Below the pieces are notes generated by a model. It had not been told where the DNA came from, ran no database searches, and saw only the letters and a program-made list of their open reading frames with translations. Made by a program: the position numbers and the translations under genes. Shown one piece after another: positions 11,641 to 20,505 of a stretch of DNA of 64,000 nucleotides (its first letter is position 1; each line of letters starts with the position of its first letter). Source of the DNA: Taeniopygia guttata (lineage: Eukaryota > Chordata > Aves > Passeriformes > Estrildidae); assembly GCF_048771995.1 (NCBI RefSeq), contig NC_133059.1:263001-327000 (forward strand), given 5' to 3'.

Positions 11641-11865
11641 TCACTAGTTTCATTTGTACTAATTGCATTTTTTAAATTATTATTTTTATTTAGTTTTTTT
11701 CCTGGTAAAGAACTGTTATTCCCATTCCCATATCTTTGCCTGAGAGCCTTTTGTTAAATTGTGGTAATTCGGAGGGAGGGGGTTTACCTTTTCCATTTCA
11801 CAGGAGGCTTTTGCCTTCCTTCACAGACTCCTGTCTTTTCAAACCTAGACATGGGCCTTGTTTTT
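11640..11865 (+). mobile_element. ERVL-like LTR, 3' part, plus orientation
   Basis: Shares an ordered set of blocks with the minus-strand LTR at 27225-27484: aaagaactgttattcc, tttgcctgagagcc, a caggaggct..tgccttcctt block and agactcctgtctttt. The two copies are in opposite orientation and considerably diverged. The sequence is cut at 11905 by the LTR of the large provirus. Confidence 0.55.
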
Positions 11866-11905
11866 TTTCTATCCCTTGTGTGTGTGTGTTGTGGGCTCGG
11901 GTCTG

Positions 11906-12272
11906 TGTTGCCTTTATAAAAGACAACCAGGGACCTGGTTCAGATGGCAGCACGGCAGCCTGGTCTCGGCCGGGCTGCTCGGGCTAATCAACAGACGCAG
12001 ACACCAATATGGCAGACGGTTGAAAAGCGTTTATTATCCTATCTCGTGGGTTTAAATAGTTTTTAGGGGTCTTTGCTACGTCAGAGGGGGGTTGGGGGTC
12101 TTAGGGGTTAGTTGGGTAGTGGAAATTTACTAGAGCAGGTGTGGCTACATTCTTCTGAGGCTTCTGGAGTTAGAAGATAACGTGGGGGGGAGAGAGAGAG
12201 AGAGGGGGATGGGTCTATCTTTCCGTCACATCCCGTGTTGGTCTTCCGCTCCGCCTGTCCCTATCTACCACA
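11906..12272 (-). repeat. 3' LTR of the provirus
   Basis: In sense orientation it begins TGTGGTAG (at 12272) and ends GGCAACA (at 11906), 367 bp, with TG...CA ends. It carries a tatttaaa TATA-like box and an aataaa poly(A) signal (ggataataaacgc), followed by a short R/U5 that ends in ttttataaaggcaaca. The purine tract ggaggggggaga at 12273-12284, read on the minus strand, is the expected plus-strand primer just outside it. Confidence 0.92.
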
Positions 12273-12440
12273 TCTCCCCCCTCCTTATCACATACAAAAT
12301 GAGGTAGTCGTAGGTATAGGCACTGGAGTGAGGTACAAACTTGCAACTTGTTAAGGAAAGGGTGGTTTAGTAGATCTGGGTAGATTTCTCAAGGCAGGTG
12401 CTGAAGGCTTTAGCGACTGACTGTGTTTGCAGTTTTTGGT
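12273..12440 (-). other. Polypurine tract and env 3' untranslated region
   Basis: Between the Env stop (12441) and the 3' LTR. On the minus strand it ends in ataaggaggggggaga, the polypurine tract. No accessory open frame is evident. Confidence 0.75.
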
Positions 12441-14351
12441 TTACAGCATTTGTTGGTGGCCTATGAACAGAATGTTTGCCCTTTCCAGACGGGCCTGAAC
12501 AAACGAGACTAGTTTGTTCAGCAGGCATGGTCCTATGGTAATAGCCAAAAGCAGTATTGCCAGTGGACCTACCAGGGCGGAAATTAAAGTGGTGAGCCAA
12601 GGTGATTGATTGAACCAGGATTCAAACCAGCTCTGCTGGGTCTCCCTGTCTCTCTTTCTCTGAGCCAGTCTGTTTCGGAGTTCTGCCATGGAGTCTTTAA
12701 CGACTCCCGTATGATCTGCATAAAAGCAGCATTCCTCCTTCAACGCTGCACACAATCCCCCCTGCTGCATAAACAAAAGGTCCAGTCCCCGCCTATTTTG
12801 TAAAACTACTTCTGAAAGCGAAGAGACTGATTTCTCTAGGTAGGAGATGGATTTCTCGATCCTCTGCAGGTCCTCGTCGATGGTCATTTGCAGCTGGGAG
12901 AGTCCGTGCTGTTGGTTTGCGATGGCTGAGACGCCTGTGGCTGTGCCAGCTGCTCCCAGGCCAAGCAGCATCGCGATAGTTATACCTGTGATGATTTCCC
13001 TTTTGTGGAGTCTGTTAGGTTCTTCGAGAAGATGGTATATCTCTTCGTCTGAGTGGCACAAGACCCTGGGGACAATCAGAACTTGGACACAGAAATCAGT
13101 AGAGTCATTGAATTTGTCAAGGAACACACAAGGACTCACTCCGGACCTTTGGCAGACCCACATCCCAGACGCAGATGGGATCACCCACTTGTTAGTTTTT
13201 CTGTTAGGTTTGACAACTTTAGTGCAGAAGTTGCCTTTCTGCTTTGCTAAGGTTGCATTCCCAAAACATCTGCCCTGTCCTGTGATTTGACTCAGGGTGA
13301 TTCCTCTGCGGGGAGTGTCCCATCTGCACTGGTGGGGGGCACTGGCTGAGGAGTAACTGAAGGGGGTGTCCAAAGCAATGCCTTCATAAAAAGGGGGTTT
13401 GATATCATAGCAAAGCCAACAGGAGTTAGTTAGGTTCGGTTTGGTTTCGTTTAGGGTTAGAAAGGTAGCTTCTAGCATACGAAAGATTTGGTTTGGGTCT
13501 GACTCAGCCGTGCGGCCTATCTGGGGGGTATCTGCAAGGCTGGTCGGGGTGTCAGTGGCTTTTGGGGTCAGGGTTTTGAGGTGGGTTGTGTTTTTCCCTC
13601 TCAGCACATTCTTGATAATTTTGTTGGGTCCCACTGGTCGAGGCGTTGGCGGCTGGAGCCTGATAATTCTCACATTCACCCACCTCCTTGGTCCTTTGAG
13701 GACCACCGTCCATGTTCTACCCGTGGCCCAGCTAGGGTGATCTGGCTGTAGGACAGTCATGTTATAACTTACGCATGCCCGTTGTCTAGGCTGTGCAGTG
13801 TGGTCTCCGCAGCCAAAGGGTGCCCAGGTGAACTGTAAGAATTTGTCGGGCTCCTGTGGTTGCCACCCGTCTGCCCATGGTCTGGCATCTGTAACAATGG
13901 TTTCGCAGCCCCAATACCCACAATGTCCCCACCCCGGGTAGTCACAGTACCTTTTCCCTGGGTTGGACGCTGGGCACCAGTAAGATATGTACATGAGTAT
14001 GATGTGTGGGCTTGAGGGCCGTATTTTCGGTTGCCCTGGAAACAGATCGGCTATGTGGAATACGAAGGATGGAGCGTTTGCGGTGGTGACCTCTTTGAAC
14101 ACCTTGTCACTTGAGAGATGTTGCATGACCCATCTGAACGGCTGGTGAGGGTAGTGGCCTGGGTCGGCTTGCCCCCCGGCCACAAACCCCATCAGCAGGA
14201 TTGCACAGAGACACTGTACATGTCTGGGTCTCACCGCCGTGGGACGCTCAGGCTCTGTCTGGTGGCTTGGTGGTCCGTTATCTCTCTCTGGAGCAGGTGT
14301 GTGTGTGTCGCGGGGACGGTCCACGAGCGTGTCCTGCGAACGAAAACTCAC
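12441..14351 (-). CDS. Endogenous retroviral Env, gamma-type
   Basis: A 636-residue open frame. An N-terminal hydrophobic signal (about 47-60) follows an arginine/proline-rich leader, and the real start may come from splicing, since an acceptor-like ttcgttcgcag lies near 14343-14333. The surface subunit has many cysteines and N-glycosylation sequons and a CWLC motif (311-314), the isomerase-type motif of gamma-type Env. A basic stretch ending KR at 450-451 precedes a Gly/Ala-rich fusion-peptide-like segment (452-475). The transmembrane subunit has an immunosuppressive-domain-like region (517-533), a CX6CC motif (C534, C541, C542) that in the family forms the covalent SU-TM link, and a membrane helix (about 586-609). 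The start overlaps the end of pol by 4 bases. No stop or frameshift is seen. Whether it is expressed is unknown. Confidence 0.9.
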   Translation of the reverse strand: MSFRSQDTLVDRPRDTHTPAPERDNGPPSHQTEPERPTAVRPRHVQCLCAILLMGFVAGGQADPGHYPHQPFRWVMQHLSSDKVFKEVTTANAPSFVFHIADLFPGQPKIRPSSPHIILMYISYWCPASNPGKRYCDYPGWGHCGYWGCETIVTDARPWADGWQPQEPDKFLQFTWAPFGCGDHTAQPRQRACVSYNMTVLQPDHPSWATGRTWTVVLKGPRRWVNVRIIRLQPPTPRPVGPNKIIKNVLRGKNTTHLKTLTPKATDTPTSLADTPQIGRTAESDPNQIFRMLEATFLTLNETKPNLTNSCWLCYDIKPPFYEGIALDTPFSYSSASAPHQCRWDTPRRGITLSQITGQGRCFGNATLAKQKGNFCTKVVKPNRKTNKWVIPSASGMWVCQRSGVSPCVFLDKFNDSTDFCVQVLIVPRVLCHSDEEIYHLLEEPNRLHKREIITGITIAMLLGLGAAGTATGVSAIANQQHGLSQLQMTIDEDLQRIEKSISYLEKSVSSLSEVVLQNRRGLDLLFMQQGGLCAALKEECCFYADHTGVVKDSMAELRNRLAQRKRDRETQQSWFESWFNQSPWLTTLISALVGPLAILLLAITIGPCLLNKLVSFVQARLERANILFIGHQQML

Positions 14352-16918
14352 AGTTTTCCATTAGTTTCATTCCGAAGGTCAGGTTTGATCGACCTGAGTG
14401 GACACCACCTGATCTTGTCCTCCTTTTTAACTGCCGCGTACCCCCGTCCCGTAAGCACCAGTCTCCAGCCCCGTTCCCACTCGCCTAGCTCGTTTTTGAC
14501 CATGACCTGTGGGCCCTCCTCTAGTGTCTGGGTGGCCCAGTGTTTTCGAATGGGACTGTTTGCTTCATCTCCCCTAGGAAATTGGTTCAGTGCTAGCAGC
14601 GCGGTTGCTAGCATGCGTGTCTGGTCTCCTGAGGGGATGGAATTGGCAAAGCCCTCTGCCTTTGCCAACACTTCTAATTTGGCTTTTAGGGTCTGATTTG
14701 CTCGCTCGACAATGGCCTGTCCGGTGCTGTTATATGGGATTCCCTGCGCTAAGGTGATACCCCACACTGAGGCGAATTCCCGCACTGATTTGGAGATAAA
14801 ATTGGAAGCATTGTCAGTTTTAATTTGCTTGGGGATACCAAGCCATGCCATAACTGTCAGCCAGTGCTGGATCGTGGCCTTGGAGTTGGGTTTGAGATGC
14901 TGTGTCGCTATGATCACTCCGCTGTAGGTGTCCACTGTCACTGCAAGCCATGCTCGGGGCTTTAGCAGTTCGCAGAGGGTGAAGTCTGACTGCCAGATTT
15001 CTGACGCCTTGAGGCCCCTCGGGTTGACTCCACCGGTCCATAGGGGTGACTTCTGGCAGTGAGGGCAGGTGGCCACTACGTGTCTCGCGTCTGCTGTCGA
15101 GATCCCGCATCTCTTCGTCAGTGCTTTGGCCCCTATGTGGAGTGACTCGTGCAGCTGACGAGCTTCCTGCAGTGTCCACACTCCCTTCGCTGCGGCATCT
15201 GCTTTGTCATTGCCAGTCTGGAAGAAGCCCTTGACTGGGTTATGGCTGTTGACGTGGATGACGGACACGGTGCCCTGGCGTGAGGAGAGTGCCTCTTCGA
15301 GCATGGAGGCCGTCGTGGATGTTGACACACCTGGTCTTGACATGGCTAGGCAGAGCTTTGCCACGAATATAGAGTCTGTCACGATGTTGAGGTGTTCGTC
15401 CTGGAAAAGTCCGCATGCCAAGACCACTGCTGCTGCTTCCAGCTGTTGCACTGACAGCGTGGGGTCACACGTTTTGACGCAATGCCATGTTTCTCCTGCC
15501 TGCCACACTGCTGCTGCGGTAGAAGTCATGGAGGAGGCGTCTGTAAAGACTGTTGGTCCTGGTTGCGGTCGGTCCATGACCTTTGGTGGCACATCTATGT
15601 CGACAATGGTCAGTAGCTGGGTCCAGGGTGGTTTGGTGGCGTAGGAAATTTCTCCTCCGAAGCCAGTGAGAGCGAGGGCCAGGTGCTCCGATATTGCAGT
15701 TGACTCCGTGGTCGGTCGCTTGCGGAAGGGGAGGTGGATCCTTGCCGGCTCGGTTCCCAGGTGTCTCAGGGCGAGTCTCCTGCCTTTCGTGATGAGGTTA
15801 GCAATGCACTCAACTCCTGGGGAGAATGCGTGAGTTGGTCTTCCGAGGACCACCCACTGGATCGGCTGGGATTTTTCGGAAGGTCCTTGGGCAAGTGCTC
15901 CCACTCCTCCCTTCTGCGTGAAGTGGACATATAAGTCCAGTGGTACGCTCGGGTTCCACCTGGCAAGCAGGCTAGTGGACATCTGATGTTCGATGAAGTC
16001 GAGGGATTTCGTTGCTTGGGGCGTCAGCTCCTTGGGGTCCCAAGGGTGTTTTCCTGTCAGGAGGTCATACAGGGGGTCCATGACCTCTGGGGGAACTAGG
16101 ATGATGTTGCGGAGCCACTGCAGAGATCCCACGAGTCGCTGCATGTCGTGGAGGGTCTTGATGTCTCGGCGGACTTTTATCTTGGGTGGGGTCACGTAGG
16201 AGTTTGTGATCCCCACTCCCAGGAAGGTCATGCACGGTCCTCTCTTGATCTTCGTGTTCGCGATCTCGAAACCGTTGGCCTGGAGGGTTTCCGTGATCGT
16301 GGACACTAGGTGATCCACTTGGCCCGCCGATGGTGCGGCGACGAGGATGTCGTCCATGTACTGAATGATGGTCGCAGCAGGGTGGGAGTGTCGGACTGGC
16401 ATCAGTGCCCTGTCCACGGTAATCTGGCATATGGTCGGGCTGTCCACAAGGCCTTGAGGTAGCACCTTCCATTGGAAGCGGAGGTTAGGTCGCTCGCCGT
16501 TCGGGAACACGATGGAGAAGGCGAACCGTTCTTTGTCCTCAGCATGCAGGGGTATTGAAAAGAAACAGTCTTTGATGTCCAGCACTGCGCACGGCTGCCC
16601 TTCGGGGATGGCTGAGTTCGCGGGCAGTAGTGTCTGAACTGGACCCATGGGCTGAATTGTCTTGTTCACTTCCCTCAGGTCGTGGACGAGGCGGTAGCCT
16701 TCTCCTGATCTCTTGGGGATTACAAACACAGGGGTGTTCCACGGGCTGGTGGAGGGTTCGATGTGGCCCTTTTGTAGCTCGCGGTCGACCAGTTCCAGCA
16801 AGGCTGTCATTCGAGGCTTTGACAGGGGCCACTGCTCAACCCATACGGGGTCTGGTGATTTCCAAGTCAGTTTGATTGGTAGCAGTGGGTGCACAGCAGT
16901 GGCCCTCATCATAAATTT
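14348..16918 (-). CDS. Endogenous retroviral Pol (RT-RNase H-integrase)
   Basis: The frame is open from 17173, but Pol proper should start by -1 frameshift at AAATTTA (16918-16912), giving about 856 residues. Numbering from 17173, the reverse transcriptase has LDIKDCFF (198-205) and YMDD (272-275). RNase H has the acidic set D545, E579, D600 and D656. Integrase has the zinc-binding H675/H679/C703/C706 and the catalytic triad D730, D787 and E823, with an alpharetrovirus-like C-terminus (GEWERGW, GRGYAAVK). All catalytic residues are present and no stop interrupts it. It overlaps pro upstream and touches env downstream. The closest relatives are expected to be alpharetroviruses, with betaretroviruses next. 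Confidence 0.93.
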   Translation of the reverse strand, partial: KFMMRATAVHPLLPIKLTWKSPDPVWVEQWPLSKPRMTALLELVDRELQKGHIEPSTSPWNTPVFVIPKRSGEGYRLVHDLREVNKTIQPMGPVQTLLPANSAIPEGQPCAVLDIKDCFFSIPLHAEDKERFAFSIVFPNGERPNLRFQWKVLPQGLVDSPTICQITVDRALMPVRHSHPAATIIQYMDDILVAAPSAGQVDHLVSTITETLQANGFEIANTKIKRGPCMTFLGVGITNSYVTPPKIKVRRDIKTLHDMQRLVGSLQWLRNIILVPPEVMDPLYDLLTGKHPWDPKELTPQATKSLDFIEHQMSTSLLARWNPSVPLDLYVHFTQKGGVGALAQGPSEKSQPIQWVVLGRPTHAFSPGVECIANLITKGRRLALRHLGTEPARIHLPFRKRPTTESTAISEHLALALTGFGGEISYATKPPWTQLLTIVDIDVPPKVMDRPQPGPTVFTDASSMTSTAAAVWQAGETWHCVKTCDPTLSVQQLEAAAVVLACGLFQDEHLNIVTDSIFVAKLCLAMSRPGVSTSTTASMLEEALSSRQGTVSVIHVNSHNPVKGFFQTGNDKADAAAKGVWTLQEARQLHESLHIGAKALTKRCGISTADARHVVATCPHCQKSPLWTGGVNPRGLKASEIWQSDFTLCELLKPRAWLAVTVDTYSGVIIATQHLKPNSKATIQHWLTVMAWLGIPKQIKTDNASNFISKSVREFASVWGITLAQGIPYNSTGQAIVERANQTLKAKLEVLAKAEGFANSIPSGDQTRMLATALLALNQFPRGDEANSPIRKHWATQTLEEGPQVMVKNELGEWERGWRLVLTGRGYAAVKKEDKIRWCPLRSIKPDLRNETNGKL

Positions 16919-17271
16919 GTAATCCTGACTCCTAGCATGGCGAGAACGTCCCTTCCTATCAGGGGTGGGGAGTTTTGCAAGATATAGGGGTGGATTGCTA
17001 CTGTTTGTTCTGGTCCTTTCTTTGTATGGAGCGTTATAGCTACCAATTGGGTGCTTTTCCAAGCTCGGGACAACCCTCCCACCCCGTTCACTGGGGGGAC
17101 TTCCTTGTACGGCCAGTGTCGGGGCCATAGGGCTTGGGGTAGGATTGTGCAGTCTGCTCCTGTGTCTGCCCAAAACTGAAGCCCTATTACATGGGGGTCC
17201 CGACTATCATAGAGGCGGCATGTCCCCCAAATTTTCGGGGGTTCCTTCCCTATTTTTAGGGCCAGGGCCAC
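16909..17271 (-). CDS. Endogenous retroviral protease
   Basis: An aspartic protease of about 120 residues with the active-site motif ADTGAD, a hydrophobic flap region and the conserved GRD (IGRDVL) near the C-terminus. It would act as a homodimer to mature Gag and Gag-Pol. The frame is -1 relative to gag and overlaps the gag end (17256). Its own end (16909) contains the -1 slip heptamer AAATTTA directly before TGA, leading into pol. In classical alpharetroviruses protease is in the gag frame, so a separate frame here is either a betaretrovirus-like three-frame layout or the result of an indel. I saw no canonical slip heptamer at the gag stop. The true N-terminus lies further upstream in the overlap. 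No dUTPase domain is present. Confidence 0.85.
   Translation of the reverse strand: MALALKIGKEPPKIWGTCRLYDSRDPHVIGLQFWADTGADCTILPQALWPRHWPYKEVPPVNGVGGLSRAWKSTQLVAITLHTKKGPEQTVAIHPYILQNSPPLIGRDVLAMLGVRITNL
16912..16918 (-). promoter_or_regulatory. -1 ribosomal frameshift site pro-pol (AAATTTA)
   Basis: On the minus strand the pro frame reads ACA AAT TTA TGA. The embedded heptamer A AAT TTA fits X XXY YYZ. Slipping back one base continues as AAA TTT ATG into the open Pol frame. AAATTTA followed at once by a stop is also the arrangement known from Rous sarcoma virus gag-pol. Confidence 0.85.
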
Positions 17272-19582
17272 CCAGGGGTTGTCCCGACCTGGGCTGCCCC
17301 CTGTTGACCCTGTGGCATAGGTGCTGCTTGCGGTGGCGGTGGGTACGAAGGCGCCGCAGGCTGTGCCGTGATACTAGCTGGCAGGGGTATGAAGTTGGCT
17401 GCTTCCTGTGGGAGAATGGGGTACGAGGGCTCCCCGCTCCATTGGGGGTTGGCATGGATGGGCCGCCTCATATTTGCAGCGGGAGGAGGCTGGGTGCGGC
17501 CCGCGGGCCCCCTCCCCTTTCCGTTTCCCTGGAGCCGGGACCTGCATTCCCTAGCAAGATGTCCCTTCCTCCCGCAGCCCCAGCAGGATCCCCGCGGGCG
17601 TGTTTGGGGCGGAGGCGCTGCGGCAGGCTGCCGTGCCGGCTGTGGGCAGCTCACCGCGATGTGACCCGCCTCCCCGCACTTGAAACACGCCATGGCATTG
17701 GTCAGGGTGTGGACAGCTGCCTGAATGGGCGTCAGGTGTTCCTCCCTAACTACGTGTCTGATCATGTCCGCCAGGCTAGCTCCGGCTGGCAGGGAGCGTA
17801 AGATATCCTTAGTAACAGAGTTGCACTGCTGGCGCAGGCAGTCGGCCACTACGGGGCCCCTTGCCTCTGCCGGCAGGGTGGAGGAGTCTATCGCTGCCTG
17901 CAGGCGATCTACGAACTGTGTGAAGCTTTCGCTCTCTGCCTGCCTCACGGTGGACCATGGTGCCGGCTTGGCCACGACTCGGGAGGCGGCGCGGATGGCC
18001 TCTCTAGCAGCCCGAGTGGTCGCTCTGACCTCCTCAGCCTGCATCTGTGCAGCTTGCTGCTGTGGTGTGATCATATCATCATGCTTTCCTATCAGTCTGG
18101 ATAAGCTCGATCTGTGCAGAGGCTGCCGCGCGCCGGACGCTTGGGCTAGCTGCTTTCTACAATTATCCTCCCATTCCTGCCTAAAGACGATCATTCCCGC
18201 CCCGTCCAGTATCATATGCCCTATCCGTTCGATATCAAAGGGAAGCAAGTCATCGTTGCTAAAAAGACCATCGATTAACGTAGTAACTATAGCCGAGTTG
18301 ATCCCCTTTTCTGCAATGGCTTTGACAATTGACTGTATATCCTTTGGGTTTATCGGGGTATATACCCTTTGTTGGTTCCCTTCCGGACCGGTAAGCCGTA
18401 CCGGGAAGGCTTGTATGGCGGCCGCCGGGGACCATTCAGCACAAGCTATCTTTATTTTCCCCCAGTCAGTAAACTGGGCTGATTCGTATTGTAGCTGTTT
18501 TTCGGCACGGCTTAGAGCTTTACTCGGCTTTGTTTCAAGCTGTGCCAGTTCCGTTTCGTCCGTCTCGGAGCCATCGCTAGCCTCCGTCAGCTCCCCTGAG
18601 CTGGTAGAGCTGTCGCTGGTCTCCGAGCCGGAAGACGAGTGCCAGTGCACTTCCGGGGCTCCGCGCCGTTTTGTTCGGCCCCGAGCTCGCTCCTCCCCGT
18701 AGGGGTGGCGCCGCTCCCGCCCCCCCGGCTCGCCGCGCCCCTCGCGGGAGGTGGTTTCTCCCTTATATGGTGGCAGCTTCAGACGGAGCCGCTGGTTGGT
18801 TCCGCGCTCTGTGCCGCTCTCCGCCCCCTTCTCCCGCACGCGCGCATACCCGAGGTCGCGCTCCTCCCCGGTGTTCGCGCCGGGACCGCCCGGGCCCCGC
18901 CCCTCTCTGCCGCTCCCGGCGCCATGTTCAAACGCATAGGGGGGCGGCATGGCGGCCCCGTCTTCCCAAGCCGCGGTTTCGGCGGCTCGGGCTTCTTTTA
19001 CCAGCCCTTGCCAGAAGCGCTCCGCGTGCTTTTGCGTCTCCGACATCGGATCGCGGGCGGGCGGCGGCGGCGGCTCGGAGGAATTTGCGGTCTCTCGGGG
19101 GGTTTGAGCGGTGGGGGGTTTTTGGGGATTTTCGGCGGCGGGGGTGTCGCGGGGGGTTCGTGCGGGGGGGGGGGTGGGCTCTGATCTGGGGGAGCGGGTG
19201 TCGCGCTGAGCCCCCCCGGGTCCCCGCTGCCGAGCGAATCGCTCTCAGGGGCAGTCTGCGTCCCCGCCCCCACGCCGAGTTTAGGAGTAACTAATAAACA
19301 CGTGCGCGCCGCGGTCCATGTCTCCTGCTCTTCTATCGCTTTGCGTAGGGCTTTCTCTACTTTGCCCCACGCTTTAAGATTTTTGCCGCTGCCTGAGGAT
19401 TTTGTGTCCTCGGCTAGCGCGGCAGTGCATTTGTCCCATATTTCCGGATGTAATACATCCACGGGGCGCTCGATTGCCCCTAGCTCAAGCAATCTCGCTA
19501 TGGCAAGATGAAAATCCTTGAGCTTACACCCAATACCCCACTGCGAATAAATAGCACTTACGATCCTGGCCATTGCGTCCAT
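17256..19582 (-). pseudogene. Endogenous retroviral Gag, split by a homopolymer frameshift
   Basis: Two frames together cover Gag. The first (ATG at 19582, frame ends 18998) encodes an alpharetrovirus-like matrix: short helices, a LKAWGKVEKALRKA segment and a Pro-rich tail. The second frame continues from the G11 run (19164-19174 on the plus strand) to the stop at 17256. It has a PPPY late motif (residues 34-37, counting from the Met at 19046), a long charged S/T/E-rich linker, capsid, a major-homology-region-like QAESESFTQFVDRLQ (about 369-383), and two CX2CX4HX4C zinc knuckles (C454-C467, C488-C501) followed by a P/A/Q-rich tail. The frames differ by one base at the homopolymer, so the break may be a real mutation or a sequencing error. 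Gag would package the RNA and assemble particles at the membrane. Confidence 0.88.
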
Positions 19583-19727
19583 GACGCCGCGGATCCCGGG
19601 GACGTCTCCCCTTGCGCCTAGATACGGTCCGACCGTTCCGGCCGCTGCTTCTGTCCAGGTGTATCCCGTCAGCCGGGCAAATTTTTCCTTTTTTTTTCTT
19701 CTTTTGTCCTGGGTTTCGGCACCAGTA
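19583..19727 (-). promoter_or_regulatory. Retroviral leader with tRNA-Phe-type primer-binding site
   Basis: Immediately after the 5' LTR, the minus strand reads tac then tggtgccgaaacccagga (18 nt, from about 19724). This is complementary to the 3' end of a tRNA-Phe (acceptor ending ggcaCCA) with one apparent mismatch. The leader then contains an A-rich tract (aaaaaaaggaaaaat) and runs about 120 bases to the matrix ATG. A splice donor for env was not pinned down. Confidence 0.8.
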
Positions 19728-20085
19728 TGTTGCCTTTATAAAAGACAACCAGAGACCTGGTTCAGGGAACAGCACGGCAGCCTGGCCTCGCCCAGGCTGC
19801 TCGGGCTAGTCAACACACGCAGACACCAATATGGCAGACGGTTGAAAAGCGTTTATTATCCTATCTCGTGGGTTTAAATAGTTTTTAGGGGTCTTTGCTA
19901 CGTCAGAGGGGGGTTGGGGGTCTTAGGGGTTAGTTGGGTAGTGGAAATTTACCAGGGCAGGTGTGGCTGCATTCTTCTGAGGCTTCTGGGGTCGATAGAT
20001 AGCGTGGGGGAGAGAGAGAGGGGGATGGGTCTATCTTTCCGTCACACCCCGTAATCTTCCGCTCGCCTGTCCGTTACCTACCACA
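19728..20085 (-). repeat. 5' LTR of the provirus
   Basis: 358 bp, sense start TGTGGTAG at 20085 and end GGCAACA at 19728, with the same TATA-like and aataaa signals as the 3' LTR. Differences from the 3' LTR cluster in the U5-proximal 100 bp and in the agag-rich and distal U3. The central 130 bp is identical. Confidence 0.92.
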
Positions 20086-20283
20086 GAAACGCAGATGAAA
20101 AATTAAACCCTACATTTGTAATAAAGATTTGTAGGGAATGGGTATGCTTATTTATAACGCTGTGGACGCATGTCCATTAAAGGGCAATAAGTCCTGACAT
20201 ACGTCCACAGTGCTATAAATAAACATACCCATTCCCTACAAATCTTTATTAGAATTGTAGGGTTTGATTTTCATCCGCGTTTC
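20086..20283. repeat. Fold-back (inverted-repeat) element
   Basis: Two arms of about 88 bp (20086-20174 and about 20196-20283) are reverse complements with roughly ten mismatches. They enclose a loop of about 21 bp (cattaaagggcaataagt). The ends are gaaacgc...gcgtttc. The left arm starts exactly at the outer edge of the 5' LTR. A half copy (loop plus right arm) recurs at 25080-25196. No transposase is linked to it. It is MITE-like in form, family unknown. Confidence 0.8.
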
Positions 20284-20348
20284 ATCATGGCAAGCCAGGC
20301 AGGAGATTTTCTGTCCTCGCAGGGGCAGGGGGTAGAACAGACCTCCTT

Positions 20349-20505
20349 GGCACACCCGGGGAATTTCCCTGGAGGGGCTCTGCTCTGCCTCACTTGCCAC
20401 TTGCACCCGGGGAATTTCCCTGGAGGGGCTCTGCTCTGCCTCACTTGCCACCTGCACCCGGGGAATTTCCCTGGAGGGGCTCTGCTCTGCCTCACTTGCC
20501 ACCTG
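20349..20505. repeat. 51-bp tandem repeat, three copies
   Basis: Units beginning cacccggggaatttccctg at 20353, 20404 and 20455 are almost identical, so the array is young. Confidence 0.9.

Larger units (their letters stand above)
11906..20085 (-). mobile_element. Full-length endogenous retrovirus, minus strand (5' LTR 20085, 3' LTR 11906)
   Basis: An 8,180-bp provirus read right to left: LTR (20085-19728), tRNA-Phe-type primer site, gag, pro, pol, env, polypurine tract, LTR (12272-11906). Gag-Pol is alpharetrovirus-like in its matrix, zinc knuckles, integrase C-terminus and AAATTTA slip site, while Env is gamma-type. Pol and Env have no internal stops, and Gag is broken only at an 11-base homopolymer. 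The two LTRs differ by roughly 25 substitutions plus several indels by eye, which is high for such intact coding. The flanking hexamers (ggtctg on the left, gaaacg on the right) do not match, so no target-site duplication is present. A solo LTR of the same family is at 41389-41781. Confidence 0.93.

Noticed and set aside
14118..14696. Plus-strand open frames across the provirus (also 17145-17801, 17725-18702)
   Set aside because: They are antisense to Gag, Pol and Env. No antisense retroviral gene is recognised.
19707..19724. tRNA gene suggested by the tRNA-Phe-like 18-mer
   Set aside because: Only the acceptor-end complement is present, directly beside an LTR. It is a primer-binding site.
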